Positions 1 through 8,839 of a stretch of 64,000 nt of DNA are shown here, in pieces. Under the pieces are notes generated by a model. The model did not search any database. It saw only the letters and a list, made by a program, of their open reading frames with translations, and had not been told where the DNA came from. Source of the DNA: Chitinophagaceae bacterium (lineage in GTDB: Bacteria; Bacteroidota; Bacteroidia; Chitinophagales; Chitinophagaceae); NCBI GenBank assembly GCA_019638625.1, contig JAHBTK010000004.1:310001-374000 (forward strand). The letters run 5' to 3'. The position numbers and the translations under genes are program-made. Positions within the stretch are counted from its first letter, which is position 1. The number at the start of each line of letters is the position of its first letter.

Positions 1-78
1 AAAAGAGCTAAAAGAAACAGACAGTATTACAGTATTATATCATTCATTTATTCTCATAACAATTATAATATACCCGTC

Positions 79-2418
79 ATGCCATTCAATAAATTTCTAA
101 GTACTGTTATAGGCTTGTTTCTACTGACAGGCTTTGTACAAAGCCAGACTATCACTTTAAAAAACGCCGTAATCGCGGTATCAGACAAAGTCCCGCAGCC
201 GATGCAGGGAACCGTAAAAGAGGTATTGCAGGAGGAAATCAGGAAACGGACGGGGCTTTCAATTTCTTCTGCCGCATCACTGCCTTCAAAGGGTACTCCT
301 GTCATAGCCGTCACGCTGTTGTCGGAAACAAACTTCCTGGGCAGAAAGATCCCTGCAATACAGAACAGGGAATTATCTGGTAAAGCAGAAGGTTTTTCCA
401 TCGTTACAGAGCAAACCGAAAGGGGCCCTATAGTCTGGATCATTGGTGCTGACAAACGGGGTGTATTATTTGGGGCCGGCTGGCTGCTACGCCACTTGAA
501 AATAGAGAACAAAACACTGCAACTATCCCATCCCGTTAATATCTCTTCTGCTCCTGATTATGCATTTCGCGGACATCAACTGGGGTACAGAAATACCGCC
601 AACTCCTATGACGCCTGGACTGTAGAGCAATATGAAGAATATATTCGCGAACTGGCGATTTTCGGTTCGAATGCGGTGGAAGGTATCCCTATGGTAAAGA
701 AGAAAGAAAGTCCGCATTTCAAAATCTCTCCTGAACTAATGGATATTAAGCTGAGCGAAATCTGCCGGAAATATGATATGGACTACTGGATGTGGACACC
801 CGTAACATTTGACCTGACAGACCTGGTAAAAAGAAAAGAGGAGATTGACCGGCATGAGCAACTCTATAAGTCCTGCCCGCGGATTGACCATATTTTTGTA
901 CCGGGCGGCGACCCCGGGCACAATCACCCGTCCGAGGTTTTGCCCTTCCTGAAAGATCTTTACCCGGTATTGACCAAATATCATCCGAAAGCAAGCATAT
1001 GGGTTTCCCTGCAGGGTTTTGATTTTGAAAAAATTGATTATTTCTTCCAGTACCTGAAAACAGAAAAGCCGGCCTGGCTGGCCGGCGTAGTAACCGGGCC
1101 CGGAAGCCCACCCCTGGCCGAAACAAGATTTCAATTGCCCAAACAATACAAACACCGGCACTACCCGGATATTACCCACTCCGTTCGCTGCGAATTTCCC
1201 GTAGCAAACTGGGACCAGGCATATGCTTTAACCCTCGGACGGGAAGCTGTGAACCCCCGTCCGTATGCAATGGCAAAGATCCATGCCTCTACCGCCCCTT
1301 TTACCGATGGATTCGTATCCTATTCCGACGGGAATCATGATGATCTCAACAAAGTGATCTGGAGTATGCGTGCCTGGGATGCCAGCAAGGATCCACTTGA
1401 AATACTGCAGGAGTATAGCCGCTTTTTCTTTGGTTCAAAAGTTGAGAATGATGCCGCGGACGGTATAGCCGCCCTGGAGAATAACTGGAAAGGTCCACTG
1501 GTTGAAAATGGCGGAGTAGAAGCCACTTTGTCTTACTGGAAAAGGCTGGAAAAAGAAAGTCCTGCGCTTACCCAAAACAGTTGGCGATGGCAAATGCTTT
1601 TGCTGCGGGCATACTACGACACCTATATACGACGCAGACTGGTTTATGAAGAAAGCCTGGAAAAGCAGGCTAACGAGGTGTTGCTTCGTACCACCAGTCA
1701 AAATATCAGGAGCACTATGGAAGCAGCGCTTACCCTGATGAACAAAACAGACAAAGAGCCGGTTTCACCAGATATAAAGCAGCGCATAGAGCAACTGTGT
1801 GAGGACCTTTTCCGCACTACCGGGCTGCAGACCAGCGTTCCAAAATATAAGGCCCGTGGCTACGAAAGAGGCGCTGTACTCGATTTTGTCGATTACCCGT
1901 TAAACAACCGCTGGTGGCTGGCGGACGAGTTCAAAAGGATAGAAGCAATGGAGAACAAGGAAGAGCAGGTAAAACAATTACACATAATTGCTAACTGGGA
2001 GAACCCCGGGCCGGGCAGCTACTACGATGATATTTCCAGTGTAAGCAAGGGTCCGCGGGTTAAAACCACTTCCTATGACGCTACAGACATTGCCTGGTGG
2101 GATAACGGCTCCAGCCGGAAGAGACTTTCCTTTCAAACCTTTCAGCGAAGCCCCCGGCTTGAATACAGCAACCTGGAACCCGGCGCCCGGTATATCATCA
2201 GGACCTGTGGTTTTGGCGAAGCGTTGCTGCGGGTAGACGGTGTACGTTTGATACCTCATGTATACAATAAGGAAGCTGATACCTTCAAAGAATGGGTGGT
2301 GCCGGCTACGCTTACCAACGATGGGCATATCAGTGTAAGTTTTGATGAACCGGAAGAATCACATCTTAACTGGAGAATGAACTCCCGGATATCCGATATA
2401 TGGCTCATTAAACAGTAG
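79..2418 (+). CDS. Secreted glycoside hydrolase, alpha-glucuronidase (GH67/GH20-like) type
   Basis: A 779-residue protein with a signal peptide (about residues 1-22, ending in VQSQ), so it is exported to the periplasm or surface. Residues 25-155 resemble the N-terminal alpha/beta domain that precedes the catalytic barrel in GH67/GH20-like enzymes, including the typical phrase IIGADKRGVLFGAGWLL. A large region beginning PDYAFRGHQLGYR (about residue 160) looks like a (beta/alpha)8 catalytic domain, and a C-terminal beta-rich domain follows from about residue 650. The likely role is hydrolysis of a uronic-acid- or hexosamine-containing plant or microbial glycan. The family is inferred from the domain pattern; catalytic residues were not assigned. 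Start is the ATG at 79. The upstream 78 bases are AT-rich and show no clear promoter. It converges with the LLM oxidoreductase gene. Confidence 0.8.
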   Translation: MPFNKFLSTVIGLFLLTGFVQSQTITLKNAVIAVSDKVPQPMQGTVKEVLQEEIRKRTGLSISSAASLPSKGTPVIAVTLLSETNFLGRKIPAIQNRELSGKAEGFSIVTEQTERGPIVWIIGADKRGVLFGAGWLLRHLKIENKTLQLSHPVNISSAPDYAFRGHQLGYRNTANSYDAWTVEQYEEYIRELAIFGSNAVEGIPMVKKKESPHFKISPELMDIKLSEICRKYDMDYWMWTPVTFDLTDLVKRKEEIDRHEQLYKSCPRIDHIFVPGGDPGHNHPSEVLPFLKDLYPVLTKYHPKASIWVSLQGFDFEKIDYFFQYLKTEKPAWLAGVVTGPGSPPLAETRFQLPKQYKHRHYPDITHSVRCEFPVANWDQAYALTLGREAVNPRPYAMAKIHASTAPFTDGFVSYSDGNHDDLNKVIWSMRAWDASKDPLEILQEYSRFFFGSKVENDAADGIAALENNWKGPLVENGGVEATLSYWKRLEKESPALTQNSWRWQMLLLRAYYDTYIRRRLVYEESLEKQANEVLLRTTSQNIRSTMEAALTLMNKTDKEPVSPDIKQRIEQLCEDLFRTTGLQTSVPKYKARGYERGAVLDFVDYPLNNRWWLADEFKRIEAMENKEEQVKQLHIIANWENPGPGSYYDDISSVSKGPRVKTTSYDATDIAWWDNGSSRKRLSFQTFQRSPRLEYSNLEPGARYIIRTCGFGEALLRVDGVRLIPHVYNKEADTFKEWVVPATLTNDGHISVSFDEPEESHLNWRMNSRISDIWLIKQ

Positions 2419-2473
2419 TAGAAGCCAGGAAGATCGTGGCATTTACAAAAAACGATACAACAATAAAATTTAC

Positions 2474-3478
2474 TTACAAACCATCGATTGCCTCTTTTAC
2501 AATAGCAAAAGATCTGAGCTTGGCGCTCCGATCATATACCGGACTTGAAATCATCAGTTCATCAACCCGGGTCTCCGCAACAAACACGCCCAACTTCTGT
2601 TGTAACAGGAGTTTATTGCCGGTAAATGTATAAGCCGTCATACTGTTCACCGCTCTTTCAATCTCAGGATGATGAAACATTGCAGGTAGTTCCGCCGGTG
2701 GACGAAGCGGGCTGCGCGTATTCGTAATGATACCCATGAACATACGATATAAACTACTGGTCAGCCACACCGCTTCTTCATCTGTATCGGCAGCCACGGC
2801 ATTTATACAGGCAAGCACATAGGGTGCTGCTAACTGCCGGGAAGGTTTGAAATTATTTCGATAAATGTCAATTGCCGCCCGAAACTGCGCGGGTGCAAAA
2901 TGCGCCGCAAACGCATATGGAAGCCCAAATTCCGCGGCCAGGTAAGCGCTATCCGTACTGGACCCCAGTATCCACAAGGGTATATCCAGTCCTTCTCCCG
3001 GGAAAGCCCGCACTTTTGCTGTTTCATTGTTCGCACTGAAATAGGTTTGCAGCTCTCTTATATCAGATGGAAAATTATTTTCTGCCGTCATGTTTTTTCT
3101 GCGCAGCGCATAGGCTGTTAACTGGTCCGTTCCCGGCGCCCTGCCCAGCCCGAGATCTATACGGCCGGGATACAGGGTTTCCAGCGTTCCAAACTGTTCA
3201 GCTATTACCAATGGCGAATGATTGGGAAGCATAATACCGCCTGAACCCACCCTGATGGTATTGGTTTTGCCCGCTACATGCCCGATCAATACCGAAGTAG
3301 CTGCACTGGCAACATGTGGCATATTGTGGTGCTCCGCCAGCCACACTCTTCTATAACCCAACTCTTCTGTATGCCGGGCCACCGCTACCGTTCCTTCTAG
3401 CGCTTCTTTTATGCCTGATCCTTCATTTACAATCGCCAGTTCAAGTACAGATATCGCTATATCTTTCATTTTAAACAT
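2474..3478 (-). CDS. LLM class flavin-dependent oxidoreductase (luciferase-like)
   Basis: A 334-residue cytoplasmic protein of the bacterial luciferase-like monooxygenase superfamily. The family fold shows in the first beta strand (KDIAISVLELA), the WLAEHHNMPHVASAA segment, the RVGSGGIMLPNHSPL segment and GRIDLGLGRAPGTD. Such enzymes use reduced FMN to oxidise small substrates; the overall look is like the E. coli YhbW subgroup with unknown substrate. Two ATG starts are possible (3478 or 3469); the longer is given. It stands alone, convergent with the upstream hydrolase gene, with 165 bases separating it from the FtsE-like gene. The substrate cannot be deduced from the sequence. Confidence 0.85.
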   Translation of the reverse strand: MFKMKDIAISVLELAIVNEGSGIKEALEGTVAVARHTEELGYRRVWLAEHHNMPHVASAATSVLIGHVAGKTNTIRVGSGGIMLPNHSPLVIAEQFGTLETLYPGRIDLGLGRAPGTDQLTAYALRRKNMTAENNFPSDIRELQTYFSANNETAKVRAFPGEGLDIPLWILGSSTDSAYLAAEFGLPYAFAAHFAPAQFRAAIDIYRNNFKPSRQLAAPYVLACINAVAADTDEEAVWLTSSLYRMFMGIITNTRSPLRPPAELPAMFHHPEIERAVNSMTAYTFTGNKLLLQQKLGVFVAETRVDELMISSPVYDRSAKLRSFAIVKEAIDGL

Positions 3479-3643
3479 CTTTCATTATTATCTATAACGT
3501 TGTTGTAATACACCGGTTCGCCGGCTTACCGCTGCCTGAAAAAAATTGGCGCAACAAAGCTTCCTGAAAAAAGGAAACTGCTTACGGCAACGAAGCCACC
3601 CGGTAGAATGAATACTGCCGGCCGGAGAAAAATCAGTTCTTTA

Positions 3644-4330
3644 TTAAAATGTGATGCCGGCGTTGTCGATCACCCTGCCGGTTTCAGTGCGAATGGTGCG
3701 GGCAGGAAACTTGCTGATGACCCTGTAGTCGTGTGTTGCCATCACAATAGCCGTACCGTATTCTTTTGAAATGCGAAACAACAACTGCATGATCTCGTCT
3801 GAAGTTTCGGGGTCCAGGTTGCCGGTAGGTTCATCGGCCAATATCAATTTAGGGGAATTCAATAGCGCCCGGGCAACATCTACACGTTGTTGTTCACCAC
3901 CTGAAAGCTCAAAAGGAAATTTAAAGCCTTTGGTCTTTAATCCCACTTTTTCCAGCACATCATTTATTTTCTCTTCTACCAGTTTATCGTCTTTCCAGCC
4001 GGTGGCTTTCAGCACAAATTTCAGGTTCTCATGCACTGTTCTGTCGGTTAACAGTTGGAAGTCCTGGAAAACAATACCCAGATTTCTTCTCAAAAAAGGA
4101 ATTTTCTTCCACGTCATCTCACTCAGCTTATACCCCACAACCGTTCCTTCTCCTTCCTTCAGCTTCAACTCTCCGTACAGGGTTTTCAACAGACTGGATT
4201 TGCCGGTACCGGTTTTGCCAACCAGGTACACAAATTCTCCTTTTTGCACCTGGATATTTACTTCTCCAAGTATCAGCGATTTGCCCTGATAAATATTCGC
4301 GTTCTGAAGTTCTAAAATTATTTCTGCCAT
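3644..4330 (-). CDS. ftsE: ABC transporter ATPase, FtsE-like
   Basis: A 228-residue ATPase. It has a Walker A (VGKTGTGKSSLL), a Q-loop (VFQDFQLL), an ABC signature (LSGGEQQRVDVARALL), a Walker B (LILADEPTGNLD) and an H-loop (MATHDYRVI). The motif context and length match FtsE, which works with the membrane protein FtsX to activate peptidoglycan hydrolases during division. No ftsX lies next to it, so the partner must be elsewhere, or the protein could serve another MacB/LolD-type transporter. Start: the open frame continues upstream, but the ATG at 4330 begins the family-typical MAEIILEL strand and was chosen; the 34 extra upstream residues look non-coding. Confidence 0.85.
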   Translation of the reverse strand: MAEIILELQNANIYQGKSLILGEVNIQVQKGEFVYLVGKTGTGKSSLLKTLYGELKLKEGEGTVVGYKLSEMTWKKIPFLRRNLGIVFQDFQLLTDRTVHENLKFVLKATGWKDDKLVEEKINDVLEKVGLKTKGFKFPFELSGGEQQRVDVARALLNSPKLILADEPTGNLDPETSDEIMQLLFRISKEYGTAIVMATHDYRVISKFPARTIRTETGRVIDNAGITF

Positions 4331-4457
4331 GAGTTCACTCTGAAACGTCAAAGTTAAGACTAATATAACGTAAACTTTAAAAATATGGTAAACCTCCTTC
4401 CGCAAACCATTTAAGACTAACATTTTACCCACAATTATTCCTGCAGATAACTGCGCC

Positions 4458-4973
4458 TTACCGCAAAGCTTTCTTCAGGAGGATATAAGCAGATGAAAAC
4501 AGGATATACACAAGGCAAAAAGCCACTAAGGTAAATTTGATCACCGCCGCAATACCGGTAACGATAACCCCTGTTGCCCCCACCTGCCAGTAAAACGATA
4601 TCAGCATCAGAAGATTCTCCAACAGGTCCATCAAAACAGCGATCAGGCTGCCAAAAGCAAGTAATACGGCAACCCTCTGTAAAATACCGGTTTTATATTG
4701 CTCTGAAAAAAAACCACAAACAGAATAAAAAAACAACCCGTAAAATGGAATGAAGAAAAAATCGAGCAGCATGTTTAAAACGAAAGAAAGGCTATGACCA
4801 TCTTTCCAGGTTACCACAATCGATTCAGCCTTACCGGCAGAAAATGCCAGCTCCAGTGAGAGGATACCCAACGGCGACGCCGACGTAACAAGCGACTCTC
4901 CCTGCACGCGGAGTAATATGCTGAATAATAAAGTTCCGGATAAAAAAAATCCGATAATTTTCCAATTCCCCAT
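4458..4973 (-). CDS. Hypothetical integral membrane protein
   Basis: A 171-residue protein from the ATG at 4973. A TTG five codons upstream (4988) would overlap the lptG stop by four bases, so translation coupled to lptG is possible. It has four or five hydrophobic segments: near the N-terminus (IIGFFLSGTLLFSILL), mid-protein (MLLDFFFIPFYGLFFYSVCGFF and VAVLLAFGSLIAVLMDLL) and two at the C-terminus (ATGVIVTGIAAVIKFTLVAFCLVYILF). I do not recognise the family. Position directly behind lptG on the same strand suggests an envelope role, but nothing in the sequence proves it. Confidence 0.7.
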   Translation of the reverse strand: MGNWKIIGFFLSGTLLFSILLRVQGESLVTSASPLGILSLELAFSAGKAESIVVTWKDGHSLSFVLNMLLDFFFIPFYGLFFYSVCGFFSEQYKTGILQRVAVLLAFGSLIAVLMDLLENLLMLISFYWQVGATGVIVTGIAAVIKFTLVAFCLVYILFSSAYILLKKALR

Positions 4974-4984
4974 ATTTGAAAAAT

Positions 4985-6559
4985 TCAACCTGTTGCAAGC
5001 TCCTGCTTTTTGTTCTTCAACCCGCGTACTCTTCCGATGGCAGCTTTGACCGGTCTGAACAACCGGTAATAGAATTCCTTATTAAACAACTGAGAATCGT
5101 GCATGGCCTTGTAAGTAAAAAAAATACCGACAGGCAATAACACAAGGGTGGACAACCACATGCCCACAAATGCCGAAGTAAACCCTTCCCGGACAAATTT
5201 TTCACCAAACATATTCAGCAAATGGAAAATAAGGAAAAAAACCACTGCTATAACGAGGGGCATTCCCATCCCTCCTTTCCTGATAATAGAACCCAGCGGC
5301 GCACCGATCAAAAACAATACCACGCAGGCAAAAGACAAACTGAGTTTACGATGCCATTCAATGGTATGATTCCTCAGGTTCTTGACTTTTGACCTGGTTT
5401 CCTCTACGATGGAATTAATAGCTGTTTTCTCCGAATTGATCTTATCAATAGCCTGGGTCATCACATTCTGACGGGCGGAATCCGGCAACAGGTTCTCGTA
5501 ACCCACCGGTTTGGGATAATTCAATATCCTGTCGAGGTTTCCGGTCCTGCTGTACGACGGTTTCCTGGGAGGATTGGGCTTTACACCTTCTTTAAACTTA
5601 ACAGCGGCTATCTTTTCCACCGGGGCTACGGGGGAGATTTCCGGCTTGGCAGGCAGGATATCCCTCCTGACAAACTCATAATTGATTCCGATCTCGCGGT
5701 CTATTTTCTTTGCAATCTCTTCACCCGCCATGATCTCCAGCGAATCGATCGTCCGGTCCAGTTGCCGCATATTCAGCATACGATAATTGTCTTTAAACAA
5801 ACTGTCCGGTGTTTTCATCATCTGGAAGGAACTCAGGTCGAATACCTTTTTATAATGTTTAAAATTCAGCCGGATATAATCGGTGTTAATCGAATAAGAA
5901 GGCCCCCGTTCTTCATTGCGCCAACCGTTTTCCAGGTAAAACTCCAGGAATTTTTTATCCTCGCTGATGCTCATTTTACCATGCTCCGCCACTATTATAT
6001 TATCCTGCAGGCTGTAGTTGCGTTCAAAAATGATAATATTATGGATGGTGATATTGTCTTTCTCCTTCTTCCCGATTTTAATGGTGTATCCGTCAAAATC
6101 TTTAAAAAACACGCCTTCCTTCAAATTAAAGGCCGGTTTGGCTACAGTAATATCATACAGCAACGTCTGGAACTTCAACTGAGCCACCGGTATGATATAG
6201 TTGGAAAAAAGAAAAGCTACCAGGCATACCGCGGCGGCAACGACCATCAATGGCCGCATAAACCGTAACAATGGTATACCCGCTGATTTAATAGCAACCG
6301 TTTCGAAACTTTCTCCCAGCTTGCCGAATGTCATTATGGAAGAAATAAGAATACCCAGCGGCAATGCCAGCGGAACCGCTGTAGCGGTAACGTAGGTGGT
6401 CAACTGAAGCAGCGTGAAGGTATCCAGCCCCTTACCTACCAGGTCATCTATATATTTCCAGAAAAACTGCAGCACCAGTATGAACAGCGATATGAAGAAG
6501 GTGGCAATAAAAGGCCCTATAAAGGCTTTAAGGATGAGCTTATCTAATTTTTTTATCAC
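4985..6559 (-). CDS. lptG: LPS export permease, LptG/LptF (YjgP/YjgQ) family
   Basis: A 524-residue inner-membrane protein of the LptF/LptG family, part of the ABC transporter that extracts lipopolysaccharide from the inner membrane. N-terminal segments include LKAFIGPFIATFFISLFILVLQFFW and TAVPLALPLGILISSIMTFGKLGES; the central domain is beta-rich and periplasmic; the C-terminal membrane block starts at about residue 410 (LSLSFACVVLFLIGAPLGSIIRKGGMG). A proline-rich insertion of about 150 residues before the C-terminal block makes it longer than the 350-390 residues usual in Proteobacteria. The start is GTG at 6559; no in-frame ATG lies upstream before a stop. It heads a small minus-strand operon with the membrane protein behind it. 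Confidence 0.9.
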   Translation of the reverse strand: MIKKLDKLILKAFIGPFIATFFISLFILVLQFFWKYIDDLVGKGLDTFTLLQLTTYVTATAVPLALPLGILISSIMTFGKLGESFETVAIKSAGIPLLRFMRPLMVVAAAVCLVAFLFSNYIIPVAQLKFQTLLYDITVAKPAFNLKEGVFFKDFDGYTIKIGKKEKDNITIHNIIIFERNYSLQDNIIVAEHGKMSISEDKKFLEFYLENGWRNEERGPSYSINTDYIRLNFKHYKKVFDLSSFQMMKTPDSLFKDNYRMLNMRQLDRTIDSLEIMAGEEIAKKIDREIGINYEFVRRDILPAKPEISPVAPVEKIAAVKFKEGVKPNPPRKPSYSRTGNLDRILNYPKPVGYENLLPDSARQNVMTQAIDKINSEKTAINSIVEETRSKVKNLRNHTIEWHRKLSLSFACVVLFLIGAPLGSIIRKGGMGMPLVIAVVFFLIFHLLNMFGEKFVREGFTSAFVGMWLSTLVLLPVGIFFTYKAMHDSQLFNKEFYYRLFRPVKAAIGRVRGLKNKKQELATG

Positions 6560-6596
6560 CGTCGGGAGTTGCTGTTTTACTGTATACCTTTAGTAT

Positions 6597-7205
6597 ATGA
6601 GTACCGCAAAAATACAACTTTCGGAAGATGAACTACAGCTTGCGCAAAACAGCGATATTATTTTAACAAAGAATCTCATCATTGAAAAAGCGGGGTTGCT
6701 GCTGGGTGAACTCATTGCCGGTTTTTCGGAACTGGCAAAGGATATTATTGCGGGGTTGCCGGCAGAAAGCCGGTCTCCGAAAATAAGTAAGGGTGAACAT
6801 TACCTGGGACTTCCTTATGTGATACTCGATTTTCCCAGGCATTTTAAACGGCATGAAATTCTGGCCATCCGTACAATGTTCTGGTGGGGTAATCATTTCA
6901 GCATTACGCTTCACCTGAAAGGGATTTACCGGGACAGGTCGCTGACATCCGTTATTAATTTTTCGCAATCCCCGCATATAACAGGTAATTGGCTCCTGCA
7001 GACCACCGGCGATGAATGGCAACACCACCCGGGCAGGGATACGCATCAGTATGTCAGGGATATTCCACAGCCGCAGCTACATCACATGTGCTCCTCCCTG
7101 ACTTTTATAAAACTCAGTTATTTTCTTCCGGTAAACGAATGGAATAATGCAGCGCAGTTGTTGACAGAACGTTTCGAAATGTTGGCGGGAATCATCAGGC
7201 ATTAG
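6597..7205 (+). CDS. Hypothetical protein, soluble
   Basis: A 202-residue protein from the ATG at 6597, with no signal peptide or membrane segment. The first half is helical (ELQLAQNSDIILTKNLIIEKAGLLLGELIAGF) and the middle has aromatic and basic strands (YLGLPYVILDFPRHFKRHEILAIRTMFWWGNHFSITLHL), so a mixed alpha/beta fold is likely. I do not recognise the family. It is divergent from lptG with only 37 bases between starts, and overlaps the convergent START-like gene by 4 bases at the 3' ends. Confidence 0.7.
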   Translation: MSTAKIQLSEDELQLAQNSDIILTKNLIIEKAGLLLGELIAGFSELAKDIIAGLPAESRSPKISKGEHYLGLPYVILDFPRHFKRHEILAIRTMFWWGNHFSITLHLKGIYRDRSLTSVINFSQSPHITGNWLLQTTGDEWQHHPGRDTHQYVRDIPQPQLHHMCSSLTFIKLSYFLPVNEWNNAAQLLTERFEMLAGIIRH

Positions 7206-7582
7206 TTACCAAGCCTGTGAAATAGTTCCTTTACCTGGTAATCCCACAGCCGGCTCTGGTCCTGGATATCTCTCTTTTCCGCAAAGTCCTTTATCACCAG
7301 GATCGTTTGATTCGTTACCTCGGATTTTTCTATAGCAAACTCAAAGTATTCATCTTTGGGAGTATGCAACCAGCGAAAGCGTACAAATTTATCTTCCTCC
7401 GCTTCCAGTATCTCGGCTTTATCAGTAGCATCATTCCAGCTAAAACTAAACACATCGTCTCTTTCATCCACCCTGTCAGCAAACCACTCCTGCAAGCCCG
7501 CAGGTGTCGATAAAAACTCATACAGTATGCTGGGAGAGCATCTAACCGGGTATTCTAAAGTATATAATTGCTTTTTACTCAT
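7202..7582 (-). CDS. START-like (AHSA1/SRPBCC) domain protein
   Basis: A 126-residue single-domain protein of the START-like/AHSA1 fold that is common in Bacteroidota. Residues 5-30 (YTLEYPVRCSPSILYEFLS) and the phrase LQEWFADRVD are typical of the family; residues 40-100 form the beta sheet with FRWLHTPKDEYFEFAI, and the terminal helix is WDYQVKELFHRLG. The fold builds a hydrophobic ligand pocket, but ligand and role are unknown. Start is the ATG at 7582. Its 3' end overlaps the convergent hypothetical gene by 4 bases. Confidence 0.8.
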   Translation of the reverse strand: MSKKQLYTLEYPVRCSPSILYEFLSTPAGLQEWFADRVDERDDVFSFSWNDATDKAEILEAEEDKFVRFRWLHTPKDEYFEFAIEKSEVTNQTILVIKDFAEKRDIQDQSRLWDYQVKELFHRLGN

Positions 7583-7832
7583 TGTTTTTGTCTAAAAACC
7601 AGTATTCTTTAATCAGATAGCGTGCAATAATATAAAAATATTGGAACCTTCAAAGTTTTTTGAATAATATTTTTATTTAAACCAGTAACAAACGGGTGGT
7701 AACCAGATATTACTGGTAGAAAGCCTTTAAAATATTATTTTTTTATATACAACAGCAATTGCTTAAATTGCCTAGGTGCAATATAAGATGGTTGCCAGCG
7801 TTTTATAAGCCTAAATTTCAACTTCTATGAGT

Positions 7833-8699
7833 ATGCGTCAGCTCAAAATCACGAAATCCATTACCAATCGCGAATCTCAAAGCCTTGAGAAATATTTGCA
7901 GGAAATTGGTCGCGTAGAACTCATCGGACCCGAGGAGGAGGTAAAGCTGGCTGAGCGGATCAAAAGAGGGGACCAGGCAGCGCTCGACCGGTTAACAAAA
8001 GCTAATTTACGTTTTGTAGTCTCGGTTGCCAAACAATACCAAAACCAGGGATTATCACTGCCCGACCTGATCAATGAAGGAAATTTAGGGCTTATTAAAG
8101 CAGCCCAACGTTTTGACGAAACAAGGGGGTTCAAATTCATCTCCTATGCCGTTTGGTGGATCCGCCAAAGCGTATTACAGGCTTTGGCCGAGCAATCCCG
8201 CATCGTGCGGCTCCCGTTAAGTAAAGTAGGACTAACCAATAAAATAAACCGGGCCTTCCAGCAGTTGGAGCAGGAATATGAACGGGAACCCTCACCCGAA
8301 GAACTGGCGGAGATACTGGAAGTTGATTCGGAAGAAATAGCCGCTACGCTGGGTGTGGCGGCACGGCATGTGAGTATGGACACGCCGTTATCCGACGGGG
8401 AAGACAGCACCCTGGTGGACGTGATGGCTAACCCTAATGCAGATAGTGTGGACCTGAAAGTAACCCACCACGAATCTTTAAAGCAGGAGATCGAACGCTC
8501 ATTACATACCCTTACCAACAGGCAGCAGGACGTAATCCGTTTCTTCTTTGGGATCGGCCTGGACAGCGCCATGAGCCTGGAAGATATCGGGGAACGCTTT
8601 AATCTTACCCGCGAAAGAGTGAGGCAGATAAAGGATAAAGCCATTACAAAATTGCGTTCCACCTCCCGAAGCAAACACCTGAAAACCTACCTGGGGTAA
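7833..8699 (+). CDS. rpoD: RNA polymerase primary sigma factor RpoD/SigA
   Basis: A 288-residue sigma-70 family protein. Region 1.2 is SLEKYLQEIGRVELI, region 2 includes RFVVSVAKQYQNQGLSL, DLINEGNLGLIKAAQRFD and FISYAVWWIRQSVLQALAE, region 3 follows SRIVRLPLSKVG, and region 4 has the helix-turn-helix SLEDIGERFNLTRERVRQI. Region 1.1 and the long non-conserved region of proteobacterial RpoD are missing, as is normal in Bacteroidota, where this protein recognises TTTG and TAnnTTTG boxes. The ATG at 7833 (MRQLKI) matches the usual family start; another ATG lies two codons upstream at 7827. An 11-bp hairpin follows 57 bases after the stop. Confidence 0.95.
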   Translation: MRQLKITKSITNRESQSLEKYLQEIGRVELIGPEEEVKLAERIKRGDQAALDRLTKANLRFVVSVAKQYQNQGLSLPDLINEGNLGLIKAAQRFDETRGFKFISYAVWWIRQSVLQALAEQSRIVRLPLSKVGLTNKINRAFQQLEQEYEREPSPEELAEILEVDSEEIAATLGVAARHVSMDTPLSDGEDSTLVDVMANPNADSVDLKVTHHESLKQEIERSLHTLTNRQQDVIRFFFGIGLDSAMSLEDIGERFNLTRERVRQIKDKAITKLRSTSRSKHLKTYLG

Positions 8700-8713
8700 G
8701 GATGATAAGAAGG

Positions 8714-8745
8714 TTTGCGGCATAGTACATCTTTACGTAATTTTG
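8714..8745 (+). promoter_or_regulatory. Bacteroidota-type promoter upstream of ffh
   Basis: TTTG at 8714-8717 and TAATTTTG at 8738-8745 match the -33 (TTTG) and -7 (TAnnTTTG) boxes of the Bacteroidota primary sigma factor, with a 20-base spacer. The predicted start of transcription is near 8752, about 88 bases before the ffh ATG and just upstream of a hairpin. Confidence 0.6.
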
Positions 8746-8755
8746 CAAATGTTGT

Positions 8756-8790
8756 ATAGTGAACAAATGATTGTTCACTATTTTTATTTC
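8756..8790 (+). terminator. Hairpin after rpoD / in ffh leader
   Basis: A perfect 11-bp stem (8756-8766 with 8771-8781) closes a 4-base ATGA loop and is followed by a T-rich run. It has the form of an intrinsic terminator for rpoD. Because the candidate ffh promoter lies immediately upstream, it would also form the very 5' end of an ffh transcript. Confidence 0.65.
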
Positions 8791-8839
8791 ATTTATTTTA
8801 AGAGGTACACAATCAGGGTTTTTAAAAAACAAGTGATAT

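Noticed and set aside
736..1179. 147-codon minus-strand frame inside the glycoside hydrolase gene
   Set aside because: Antisense of a conserved catalytic domain, poor composition.
4055..4315. 86-codon frame opposite ftsE
   Set aside because: Antisense to a strongly conserved ATPase; no independent support.
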